Shown here in pieces: positions 50,293 through 57,528 of a DNA stretch of 64,000 nucleotides; within the stretch, counting starts at the first letter, position 1, and each line of letters starts with the position of its first letter. The position numbers were made by a program, and so were the translations under genes. The notes under the pieces were generated by a model. It was not told where the DNA came from. It did not search any database and was given only the letters and a program-made list of their open reading frames with translations. This DNA comes from an uncultured Rhodospirillaceae bacterium (GTDB lineage Bacteria; Pseudomonadota; Alphaproteobacteria; Azospirillales; Azospirillaceae), in contig CALBDS010000048.1 in NCBI GenBank assembly GCA_937927415.1, positions 5,046-69,045 of the forward strand, written 5' to 3'.

Positions 50293-50652
50293 ATGACCAC
50301 CATCCTCGTCGTTGATGATAGCCGTTTGGCCCGTGACATGGTGAGCAGCGCCATTGCTTCGCTGCAACCCGGCTGGACCATCCTGACCGCCGTCAGCGGC
50401 GATGACGCCCTGGCCAAGCTGGGGGCGGAGGCACCGATAGCCGCCGTGGTCGATTACAACATGCCGGGCATGGACGGGCTGGCCCTGGCGGGCCACCTGC
50501 GGGACCGCTTTCCCGGCATGCCCATCGGCATCCTGACCGCCAACGTCCAGGACGCCCTGCGCAAGAAGGCAGAGGCTTTGGGCTGCCGTTTCCTGCCCAA
50601 ACCGATCACCGTGGACAAGATCCGCGGTTTCCTCAGCGATTCCGGGGTGTGA
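50293..50652 (+). CDS. Single-domain response regulator beside CheC
   Basis: 119 residues. Receiver hallmarks are VVDDSRLARDM, the Asp in VVDYNMPGMDG (about D56), IGILTAN and FLPKPITVDKI. It overlaps or abuts the CheC-like gene, so it is probably a CheY dephosphorylated by that protein. It is far from the main che cluster. AGGAA lies 9 bases before the ATG. Confidence 0.92.
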   Translation: MTTILVVDDSRLARDMVSSAIASLQPGWTILTAVSGDDALAKLGAEAPIAAVVDYNMPGMDGLALAGHLRDRFPGMPIGILTANVQDALRKKAEALGCRFLPKPITVDKIRGFLSDSGV

Positions 50653-50657
50653 ACGCC

Positions 50658-51287
50658 ATGCAGAATCGGGGGCAGGATCGGGGCCTGGAACTGGACGCCG
50701 ACGAAGCGGACGCCATCGCCGAGTTGTTCAACATCGGCATGGGTGAATCCGCCGCCGCCCTCAGCGGCATGGTGGGGGAAGAGGTTCTGCTGTCGGTTCC
50801 CGCCCTGCGGGTCCAGCACCGCTCGGACATCATCAACGCCATCCCCCCCGGCGAGGCGCGGCGCATGTGCGCGGTGCAGGAGGCGTTCTCCGGCCCCTTC
50901 TCCGGCGAAGCGATGCTGCTGTTCCCCGAGCCGGAGGGGATGGCGCTGGTGCGCCGGCTGATTCCCGGCGATGCCACCACCCCCGGCGACGACGAACAGG
51001 ACGCGCTGACCGAGATCGGCAACATCATCCTGAACGGCTGTCTGGCCAGCTTTTCCAACCTGATCGCCAGCGAGGTGGCGGGCAGCGTTCCCGGCTACCG
51101 CGCCGGCACCGCCGAACAGGTGATCGGCCACGCCGAAGACCCGGTGCTGTCGGTCAGCATCGATGTCGGTCTGGCCGCGGGCGATGTGTCGGGGCAGGTG
51201 ATGTTCCTGCTGGACATCGCCTCGCGTGAAGCCTTCGGGCGCGCGGTTCAGCGGCTGATCGCGGGGGCCGGCGGCACCGCCGGCTGA
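50658..51287 (+). CDS. CheC-like CheY-P phosphatase
   Basis: 209 residues from the ATG at 50658 (a GTG at 50649 would add three residues). The CheC/CheX active-site motif E-x2-N occurs twice, as in CheC: E22/N25 in AELFNIGMGESAAALSGM and E119/N122 in LTEIGNIILNGCLASF. CheC proteins dephosphorylate CheY-P and bind CheD; a CheD is encoded at 28945. The gene follows a receiver gene, consistent with a kinase-phosphatase control pair. Confidence 0.88.
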   Translation: MQNRGQDRGLELDADEADAIAELFNIGMGESAAALSGMVGEEVLLSVPALRVQHRSDIINAIPPGEARRMCAVQEAFSGPFSGEAMLLFPEPEGMALVRRLIPGDATTPGDDEQDALTEIGNIILNGCLASFSNLIASEVAGSVPGYRAGTAEQVIGHAEDPVLSVSIDVGLAAGDVSGQVMFLLDIASREAFGRAVQRLIAGAGGTAG

Positions 51288-51302
51288 TCCCCCCGTCCCC
51301 CA

Positions 51303-52205
51303 TCAGTTCCCATCCCTGAGCACGGCGGCAATCTGCGGCGCCAGCGGCAGGGTGTTGCTGGGGTGCGGCACCCCGTCGGCCGAGCGCACCGGCGCGATGC
51401 CGGTGTCGGCGAAGCGTTGGCGTGCGGCATCGCCGAACAGGGCGTGGACACCATAGACTCCGGCCACCGTCCCCCCCGCCGCCCGCACCGCCGCGGCGCA
51501 GGAGATGATGGTTTCGCCGGAACTGATGACATCATCGACGATCACCACCCGCCGCCCGGCCAGCCCGGCGGCCATCACAGCGGCGGGCAGTTCCACCGAC
51601 ACGTCGCGGTCGCCGCGGCGCACCTTGCGCCCCACCACCCACGGCAGGCCCAGCGGTTCCGCCACCCCGCGCACCAGCGGTTCGGACTCCTCGTCGGGGC
51701 CGGCGATGACGGTGCCGTCCCCCACCCGCTCCGCCGCCAGATGGGCGGCGATGACCCCGGCCCCGGACAGGGCGGTCGCCGGGCGTCCGGGAAACACCGC
51801 GTCAAGCTGGTGGGTGCGGTGCAGATGCGGTTCGACGCAGACAAAGCGGTCGAAATGCTGGGCCAGCAGGGCGCCGATGACGGTCTGGCTGACTGGCTCG
51901 CCGGGGCGGAAAATGGCGTCCTGGCGCATATAGGCCATATAGGGGGCGACCAGGCACAGATGCTCCGCCCCCTGGCGGCGCAGCACCGAGGCTGCCAGCA
52001 GCAGTTCCACCAGCTTGTCGTTGGGCCGGTCGAGGGAGCGGTAGACCACCGCCCGTTCCACCGGCTGCGGCAGCCGCACAAGGCTTTCGCCGTCGGGAAA
52101 GCGATGAAGCTCGGCGATGTGGCACGGCACGTTCAGGGCCGCGGCCAGCCGCGCCGCCCCGTCCGCCGATTCCGGAAAACCATAGACCGCCGTGTAACGG
52201 CTCAT
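51303..52205 (-). CDS. Ribose-phosphate pyrophosphokinase-like protein (PRPP synthetase)
   Basis: 300 residues. The first half contains AELHRFPDGESLVRLPQPV and YMAYMRQDAIFRPGEPVSQ, and the second half the PRPP-binding loop VVIVDDVISSGETII. It matches the shorter PRPP synthetases, making PRPP from ribose-5-phosphate and ATP. The normal housekeeping prs is usually about 310 residues with different neighbours, so this may be a paralogue. The start at 52205 gives MSRYTAVYGFPESADGAA. Confidence 0.85.
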   Translation of the reverse strand: MSRYTAVYGFPESADGAARLAAALNVPCHIAELHRFPDGESLVRLPQPVERAVVYRSLDRPNDKLVELLLAASVLRRQGAEHLCLVAPYMAYMRQDAIFRPGEPVSQTVIGALLAQHFDRFVCVEPHLHRTHQLDAVFPGRPATALSGAGVIAAHLAAERVGDGTVIAGPDEESEPLVRGVAEPLGLPWVVGRKVRRGDRDVSVELPAAVMAAGLAGRRVVIVDDVISSGETIISCAAAVRAAGGTVAGVYGVHALFGDAARQRFADTGIAPVRSADGVPHPSNTLPLAPQIAAVLRDGN

Positions 52206-52407
52206 CGGGTCACCTGTTCTGTCGCGTCGTCGGGAAGGCCCGCTCCCCCCGTCACTGTGGCCCGAGGTGCCACGGTTTGGCAAACCCCGCATCGGCGTTT
52301 CCCCCTCCGCACACGGCGGTGTGAAGGCGGTAGGGCGCTTTGCCACGGCCCCGCCCATCGGCGGATGCCCCCCTCGCGCACGGGACACCGGCGCATCGGG
52401 CACCGAT

Positions 52408-52737
52408 ATGACGGAAAACAGCCCCACAAACCGGAGCCATCCGCCCGTGCCCCCCATTCCCATGCGCCACCCGGCCCCCTCCGACCGCCCGCTCACCCCC
52501 CAGGGACTGCCCACGGAGGAGGTGGCGGAACGGCTGGCCGTCTATCTGTCGGGAATGCCGGCGGACGTGCGCGAAGCCGCCCTTGTGGCCTATCGCGGGG
52601 TGACGGTGGCGCTGATGACCCGGCGGCGGATCACGCCGGAAGACGCAGAAAAGCGGATGGACCACATCATGGGTCTCATCCGCTCGCGTCTGGCGGCCAT
52701 CGAACGGGCCGGGGGCGGGGTGCCGGGACGGGCCTGA
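52408..52737 (+). CDS. Hypothetical protein with a short helical C-terminal domain
   Basis: 109 residues from the ATG at 52408; in-frame starts run from 52267 to 52462, and the ribosome site is weak for all. The N-terminal third is Pro-rich and disordered. The C-terminal part, VAERLAVYLSGMPADVREAA and TRRRITPEDAEKRMDHIM, is helical and conserved-looking, but I recognise no family. It is divergent from the PRPP synthetase-like gene. Confidence 0.55.
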   Translation: MTENSPTNRSHPPVPPIPMRHPAPSDRPLTPQGLPTEEVAERLAVYLSGMPADVREAALVAYRGVTVALMTRRRITPEDAEKRMDHIMGLIRSRLAAIERAGGGVPGRA

Positions 52738-52759
52738 GGCACCCCGCCTCTTTTTACAC

Positions 52760-53851
52760 TTAATGGGACTGCTGGATCGCCGACACCACCCACGCCCCGC
52801 CGCGGGGACGGGTGAAGGTCCACAGTTCGGTGGCCTCGGTGGGCTGGCTGGCGTTGCCCGCCACCACCCGGCCGCCGGCGCGTTCCACCGTCACGTCGAT
52901 GCAGGCGAAGCGCAGGGCGACGGTGGCGTATTCGGTCATGCCCTCGACCCAGGATTCGGCCAGATCACCCTGAAGCAGCTTCACGTCGCTGACGCGGTTG
53001 ACCACGCCGCGGGCGGAATTGGCGGCCAGATCCTCGCTGAAGTACGACACCATTTCCGGGGTCGCCAGCGCGCGCAGCGCCGCCGCATCCTCACGGGAAT
53101 AGGCGCCCTGCACCTCGGTCAGCAGCCGTTCGAAGGCGGCGTAGTCGTTCGGCCCGATGCCGATGTCGTCATGGGCGGTGCGCGGCTGTGCCGGGGCCGG
53201 CTGGGCGGAACCGCCGCCCATCAGACCACCCAGGCCACCCGCCAGACCGCCCAGACCCTGGCGCGGGCTGTTCATGGCACCGTCCGGCGCGTGGGAGCCG
53301 TGATTCAGGCCGCCGGCATTCTGATTCATGCCTCCGGCATAGGCCGGCTGCCCGCCCTGCTGACGGCGGCGGAAGAAGCCGATGGCCAGCTTGACCAGCA
53401 CCACCACCAGCAGAACCTGCAGGGCAAAGCCCAGGATGCCGGCAAAGCCTTCCAGGCCGCTGAAGAAGCCGCCGCCGAACAGCAGGCCGGCGATGCCCGC
53501 CCCCAGCAGGCCGCCCATCACCGCCCCCATGAAGCCCCCGCGGGAGAAGAACCCGCCCGAGGCCGGGCGCTGCTGCATGCCGGGGTTGGCCATACCCGGC
53601 TGATTCATGCCGGGCTGGTTCATCCCCGGCTGGGCCGTGGTCGGCGGCGCCGTGGTGCGTTCCATGGGCTGGGCGGTGCGGGGAGCGGTGGAGGTGGCGG
53701 CGGGGGCGTCATAGGTCCGGCTGCCGCGGCTGCCGCTGGAGCTGGACCCGCCGGCCCGCGCATCGGCCAGGCCGGCGGACAGCGCGATCACCAGCGCCGC
53801 CGACAGGGCGGTCACGGTGCGGAAACGGCGGGAGGAGCAAAGGGCGTTCAT
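52760..53851 (-). CDS. Tim44-like domain membrane protein
   Basis: 363 residues from the ATG at 53851. A hydrophobic N-terminal signal (ALSAALVIALSAGLADARA) is followed by a low-complexity Ser/Gln/Met region with repeats of PGMNQ. Two membrane-rich stretches (about 105-125 and 138-158) precede the Tim44 domain in the last 150 residues (DYAAFERLLTEVQGAYSRED, LWTFTRPRGGAWVVSAIQQS). Tim44-like proteins in alphaproteobacteria are inner-membrane proteins of unclear function. Confidence 0.85.
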   Translation of the reverse strand: MNALCSSRRFRTVTALSAALVIALSAGLADARAGGSSSSGSRGSRTYDAPAATSTAPRTAQPMERTTAPPTTAQPGMNQPGMNQPGMANPGMQQRPASGGFFSRGGFMGAVMGGLLGAGIAGLLFGGGFFSGLEGFAGILGFALQVLLVVVLVKLAIGFFRRRQQGGQPAYAGGMNQNAGGLNHGSHAPDGAMNSPRQGLGGLAGGLGGLMGGGSAQPAPAQPRTAHDDIGIGPNDYAAFERLLTEVQGAYSREDAAALRALATPEMVSYFSEDLAANSARGVVNRVSDVKLLQGDLAESWVEGMTEYATVALRFACIDVTVERAGGRVVAGNASQPTEATELWTFTRPRGGAWVVSAIQQSH

Positions 53852-53971
53852 GGGCGTTGCGTCGTCTTGTTGGGATGAGGGGACGGCGTTCGCCCGTATA
53901 TGTAAGGGCACGGGATGCGTTTTTTCAGGGGGTGCCCTGCGGTTTCTTCCCCCGTGCCCTCCACCCCATGT

Positions 53972-54277
53972 TCAGCAGCACTCATCCTCCAGCTTGCGCA
54001 GCAGCGCCAGCCCCTCGGTGTCGTCGTGATCGTCGAACAGCTCCTCGATGTAATAGACGTGGGAGCACAGCAGGCACAGACCATCGGCGGTGCGGGCGTG
54101 CACGTCCTCGGCCTTGGCGATGCGCTCCTTGAAGCGTTCCCAGAAGGGGTTCGTCTTGGCCGGGTCGTTGATGTGGGCCATGATCGCGGCCAGCAGGCGG
54201 GTGCTGTTGTCCTCGCAATCGATGCCGCGGAAGCTGACGTAACGGTCGGGGTTGTCGGGCTGGGCCGTGTCGCTCAT
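53972..54277 (-). CDS. cowN: CowN: nitrogen fixation sustained in the presence of CO
   Basis: 101 residues. RYVSFRGIDCEDNSTRLLAA, DPAKTNPFWERFKERIAKAE, then CLLCSHVYYIEELFDDHDDT and LALLRKLEDECC are the conserved blocks of CowN, recognised in Rhodospirillum and Rhodobacter. CowN protects nitrogenase turnover from inhibition by carbon monoxide, so this genome very likely encodes a nitrogenase. It lies 146 bases downstream, in the same direction, of a PAS-LytTR regulator resembling the CO sensor RcoM. No sigma-54 promoter is visible upstream. Confidence 0.9.
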   Translation of the reverse strand: MSDTAQPDNPDRYVSFRGIDCEDNSTRLLAAIMAHINDPAKTNPFWERFKERIAKAEDVHARTADGLCLLCSHVYYIEELFDDHDDTEGLALLRKLEDECC

Positions 54278-54367
54278 GGGGTCCGTCCGGGGTTGCTGGA
54301 AGGGGAAGTCCCCCTTTCTTCCGGAAAGCCGGCGGGGGCCGCAACGGCCCGTCAACGGGCGGCACCA

Positions 54368-54415
54368 CCGCTTCACGAACGGCGTTTCCGCTTCACCAAT
54401 TGCACGTCCACCAAA
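54368..54415 (-). promoter_or_regulatory. Direct repeats upstream of cowN: possible RcoM sites
   Basis: On the minus strand TTGGTGAAGCGG (54399-54388) and TTCGTGAAGCGG (54379-54368) form a direct repeat differing at one position and offset by exactly 20 bases. A further TTGGTG at 54414-54409 is offset by 15. LytTR domains recognise direct repeats with TTnnnG character. The sites lie about 90-135 bases before the cowN ATG and just after the stop of the regulator gene. Binding by that protein is inferred. Confidence 0.55.
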
Positions 54416-54423
54416 CCGCTTGC

Positions 54424-55107
54424 CTACACCGCAAACAGGCGGCGGATGGTGTCCAGCCGCGACCGGCTGACCGGCACCAGCGGCGTGGCGGCGGCGGTGG
54501 TCACCAGCATGGTGCGCCCGTCTTCGCGCTGCACCCCGCTGGTGTGGTGCAGGTTGACGATGTAGCTACGGTGGACGCGCAGGAAGCTGGCCCGGTCCAG
54601 CCGGTCTTCCAGTTCCGACAGGGCCAGCGGGCAGAACCCATCCTCGGTCCGGGTGGCGGCGATGGTGTAATGGCCCTCGGCCCGCAGATAGACCACCTCG
54701 TCCAGCGGCAACAGCGCCACCCCCGCTCCGCGCGACACCGGCAGTTTCAGCAGCGGCGCCGGGGCGCTGGCGGTGGCGGCGGTGATCGGTTCCTCATCGA
54801 CGGGATAGAGGGTCAGGCAGATCCCCTCCCCCATCGCCAGCGCCGTGGCCTTCAGCAGCAGCACCCGCCCCGGCAGGGTCACGGCCATGGAAGCCCCCTG
54901 CTGTTCCCGCGCCGCCTGGAGAATCCACGACAGCTTCCCGCGCGCGGCGGGGGGATGCACGGCGGCGATGTCCTGCCCCACCAGCTTGGGCGCCGAATAG
55001 CCCAGCAGATGTTCCGCCGTGTGGTTGAGCGACCGGATGCGCCCGGCATCGTCCAGCAGGACCACCCCGGCTTCCAGGCGTTGCAGGCGATAGGCGAAAC
55101 TGTCCAT
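54424..55107 (-). CDS. PAS-LytTR regulator resembling the CO sensor RcoM
   Basis: 227 residues. A PAS domain (about 8-105) precedes a LytTR DNA-binding domain (about 120-225; VVYLRAEGHYTIAATRTEDG, FLRVHRSYIVNL, VPVSRSRLDTI). The PAS part aligns by eye with RcoM: AVHPPAARGKLSWILQ places H51 at the heme His, and GASMAVTLPGR places M74 at the heme Met reported for Burkholderia RcoM (His74/Met104). The Cys of the oxidised form is not conserved. RcoM activates genes in response to CO and is known near cowN; the adjacent cowN supports this reading. The exact function remains inferred. Confidence 0.82.
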   Translation of the reverse strand: MDSFAYRLQRLEAGVVLLDDAGRIRSLNHTAEHLLGYSAPKLVGQDIAAVHPPAARGKLSWILQAAREQQGASMAVTLPGRVLLLKATALAMGEGICLTLYPVDEEPITAATASAPAPLLKLPVSRGAGVALLPLDEVVYLRAEGHYTIAATRTEDGFCPLALSELEDRLDRASFLRVHRSYIVNLHHTSGVQREDGRTMLVTTAAATPLVPVSRSRLDTIRRLFAV

Positions 55108-55184
55108 GCGCTCCCCGGCTGTTCCCCGCCCGGATCGATTTCTGAGAACCGATCTTTACCCGGATCGTCGGCCCACCGCCACGC

Positions 55185-55199
55185 ATTGAAAAATTCAAT
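55185..55199. promoter_or_regulatory. Palindrome in the divergent rcoM-like/sbtA region
   Basis: ATTGAA-AAA-TTCAAT, a perfect inverted repeat with 6-base arms, lies in AT-rich sequence between the divergent PAS-LytTR and bicarbonate transporter genes, about 70 bases before the transporter start. It suits a LysR-type or other dimeric regulator; the LysR gene downstream of sbtA is a candidate. Confidence 0.45.
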
Positions 55200-55270
55200 C
55201 CAATCTCTTCGATATATCAATTTTACCGAAGGGACTATCCCTCTTATGGTCGGCGCCGCAACGGCCAAGG

Positions 55271-56284
55271 ATGCCTGTCATGGATGTTCTGCTTTCCGCC
55301 CCGGTTCTGTTCTTCGCCCTTGGCGCCGCCATCACCCTGGCCGGTGCCCGCATTCCCTTTCCCGACGGCTTCGGCAAGGCGCTGGCGGCCTATCTTCTGG
55401 TGGCCATCGGGCTGAAGGGCGGTGCCGCCCTGGCCGGGGCCGACGCCGGGGCGGTGACGCCGCTGCTGCTGACAGCGGCGGCCCTCAGCTTCACCATGCC
55501 GTTCCTGGGCTTTGCCCTGCTGCGGCGGCTGGCCGGGGTGGACCGGCTGAACGCCGCGTCCATCGCCGCCCATTACGGATCGGTCAGCCTCGTCACCTTC
55601 GTCACCGCCACGCGGATGCTGGACAGCCAGGGCATCGCCTTCGGCGGCCATATGGTGGCGGCGCTGGCGGTGATGGAGGGACCGGCCATCGTCAGCGGCC
55701 TGTTGCTGGCCGGGCTGACGGGAACGGTGCGTGCCGGTGGCGGTGGGACCGCCGTTTTGACCCATGGCGGCGGCGCGATGCTGCCGGGGGGTGACGCCAT
55801 CCGCTCCGCCCTGCGCGAAGCGGCGCTCAACGGCTCGGTGCTGCTGCTGGCCGGGTCGCTGCTGGTCGGGCTGGCGGTCGGCAAGCCGGGTCTGGCGAGC
55901 CTGCACGGGCTGTTCGTCGCACCGTGGGAAGGGGTCCTGTGCCTGTTCCTGCTGGAGATGGGGGCGCTGGCCGCCGCACGGGTGCGCGATGCCGCCGGCC
56001 TCAGCCCGCGGCTGATCGCCTTCGGCCTGGGCATGCCGCTGGTGGGGGCGGCGGTGGGTCTGGCGGCCGCGCTGGGGCTGGGGCTGGGGGCCGGGGATGC
56101 GGCGCTGCTGGTGACGCTGTGCGCCAGCGCCTCCTACATCGCGGTGCCGGCGGCTCTGCGCCACGCGCTGCCGGCCGCCGATGCCGGGCTGCCGCTGACC
56201 CTGGCGCTGGGTGTGACCTTTCCCGTCAACATCCTGGCCGGTGTCCCGCTTTATATCGCCGTGACCCGCGCGGTCATGGGATAA
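55271..56284 (+). CDS. SbtA-like sodium-dependent bicarbonate transporter
   Basis: 337 residues (the ATG at 55280 is an alternative). About ten membrane helices in two halves; LAAYLLVAIGLKGGAALAGA and AASIAAHYGSVSLVTFVTAT are typical of the SbtA/DUF897 family, whose cyanobacterial member imports bicarbonate with sodium. Many proteobacterial members lack tests of substrate. It is followed 28 bases later by a LysR gene in the same direction and is divergent from the RcoM-like gene. Confidence 0.88.
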   Translation: MPVMDVLLSAPVLFFALGAAITLAGARIPFPDGFGKALAAYLLVAIGLKGGAALAGADAGAVTPLLLTAAALSFTMPFLGFALLRRLAGVDRLNAASIAAHYGSVSLVTFVTATRMLDSQGIAFGGHMVAALAVMEGPAIVSGLLLAGLTGTVRAGGGGTAVLTHGGGAMLPGGDAIRSALREAALNGSVLLLAGSLLVGLAVGKPGLASLHGLFVAPWEGVLCLFLLEMGALAAARVRDAAGLSPRLIAFGLGMPLVGAAVGLAAALGLGLGAGDAALLVTLCASASYIAVPAALRHALPAADAGLPLTLALGVTFPVNILAGVPLYIAVTRAVMG

Positions 56285-56312
56285 GGGTGCCACGCCCAAG
56301 GATGCCCCGCCC

Positions 56313-57245
56313 ATGCCGACACCGCTGCCGCCCTTCGACCTCGACCTGCTGCGCACCTTCGTGACCATCGTGGAGTGCGGCGGCTTCACCCGCGCCGCCG
56401 AACGGCTGAACCGCACCCAGTCCACCATCAGCCTGCAGATCAAACGGCTGGAGGACGGGCTGGGCAAGCGGGTGTTCCAGCGCGAAGGCCGGGTGTTCGA
56501 CCTGACCACCGACGGCGAGGTGCTGCTGGGCTACGCCCGCCGCCTGCTGGGCATGGCGAACGAGGCGTGCGCGGTGCTGATGGAGCCGGACGTGGGCGGT
56601 GTCGTCCGTCTGGGCACGCCGGAGGATTTCGCCACCACCCACCTGCCGGGGGTTCTGTGGCGTTTCGCCCGCGCCCACCCGCAGGTGGCGCTGGAGGTGC
56701 GGTGCGATTTCACCGTCAACCTGCTGGACGGGTTCGCCCGCGGCGACCACGATCTGGTGCTGTGCAAGCAGGAACCGGGAAACACAACAGCCGGAGGTGC
56801 GGCCGGGGACATGGCCGCGGACGGCGGCATCCGGGTGTGGCGGCAGCCGCTGGTGTGGGCATCGTCGGGGCGGCTGGTGATGCCCGATCCCCAGACGCCC
56901 GACCTCCAGACGCCGGTCCCGCTGGTTCTGGCACCGCCGCCCGATCTGTACCGCAAACGGGCGCTGGACACCCTGAACGCGCAAGGCCGCCCGTGGCGCA
57001 TCGTCTACACCAGCGCCAGCCTGGCCGGGATCCAGGCGGCGGTCAGTGCCGGGCTGGGCATCACCGTCCTGCCCCGCGGCATGCTGGCGGCGGGGTTTCA
57101 GGTGATGGACGCGGTTCACGGCCTGCCCGATCCCGCCGACATGGAAATCGTCCTGCACCGCCATCCCGCCGCCCGGTCGAAGGCGGTGGACCTGCTGGCC
57201 GGTCACATCGTCCGCTCGCTGGAACAGACGGGGCCGGAACGGTAA
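56313..57245 (+). CDS. LysR-family transcriptional regulator
   Basis: 310 residues. The N-terminal helix-turn-helix reads LLRTFVTIVECGGFTRAAER and LNRTQSTISLQIKRLEDGLG, followed by a substrate-binding domain (VVRLGTPEDFATTHLPGVLW). Being in an operon with the SbtA-like transporter, it probably controls it, as LysR regulators control inorganic carbon uptake in cyanobacteria. Repeat copy 3 follows about 45 bases after the stop. Confidence 0.92.
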   Translation: MPTPLPPFDLDLLRTFVTIVECGGFTRAAERLNRTQSTISLQIKRLEDGLGKRVFQREGRVFDLTTDGEVLLGYARRLLGMANEACAVLMEPDVGGVVRLGTPEDFATTHLPGVLWRFARAHPQVALEVRCDFTVNLLDGFARGDHDLVLCKQEPGNTTAGGAAGDMAADGGIRVWRQPLVWASSGRLVMPDPQTPDLQTPVPLVLAPPPDLYRKRALDTLNAQGRPWRIVYTSASLAGIQAAVSAGLGITVLPRGMLAAGFQVMDAVHGLPDPADMEIVLHRHPAARSKAVDLLAGHIVRSLEQTGPER

Positions 57246-57289
57246 CGGGCGGGACGAAACCGCCCCGCTGCTCCCTCAGGTTCATGAAT

Positions 57290-57487
57290 CAGGTTAAATC
57301 TCCCTCTCCCCGGCGGGGAGAGGGGCGGGGTGAGGGCCGATTTTCGCGCAGGATGCCCGAAAATCGAGCCGTCAGGCTCTCCAAACATCAGGTTTCCGGT
57401 TGCTTCGCAACGGATTTCGGGCCTTCGGCGCGAAATCCGGCCCTCACCCTATCCCTCTCCCCGGCGGGGAGAGGGGATTTTAACCTG
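57290..57487. repeat. Long palindromic intergenic repeat, copy 3
   Basis: About 198 bases. The outermost arms extend further than in the other copies (CAGGTTAAATC against GATTTTAACCTG). Then come CCCTCTCCCCGGCGGGGAGA, GTGAGGGCCGATTTTCGCGC and its complement with a compensated change (GCGCGAAATCCGGCCCTCAC), inner GCCCGAAAATC / GATTTCGGGC, and hairpins GAGCCGTCAGGCTC and GTTGCTTCGCAAC. It separates the convergent LysR and clpB genes. Confidence 0.88.
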
Positions 57488-57528
57488 AATTCGTTGCCTT
57501 CGGCGAAACCGCCCCACCCCAGGTACCG

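Noticed and set aside
54278..54423. A sigma-54/NifA promoter for cowN
   Set aside because: No GG and GC dinucleotides with the required spacing and no TGGC-type -24 box were found on the minus strand.
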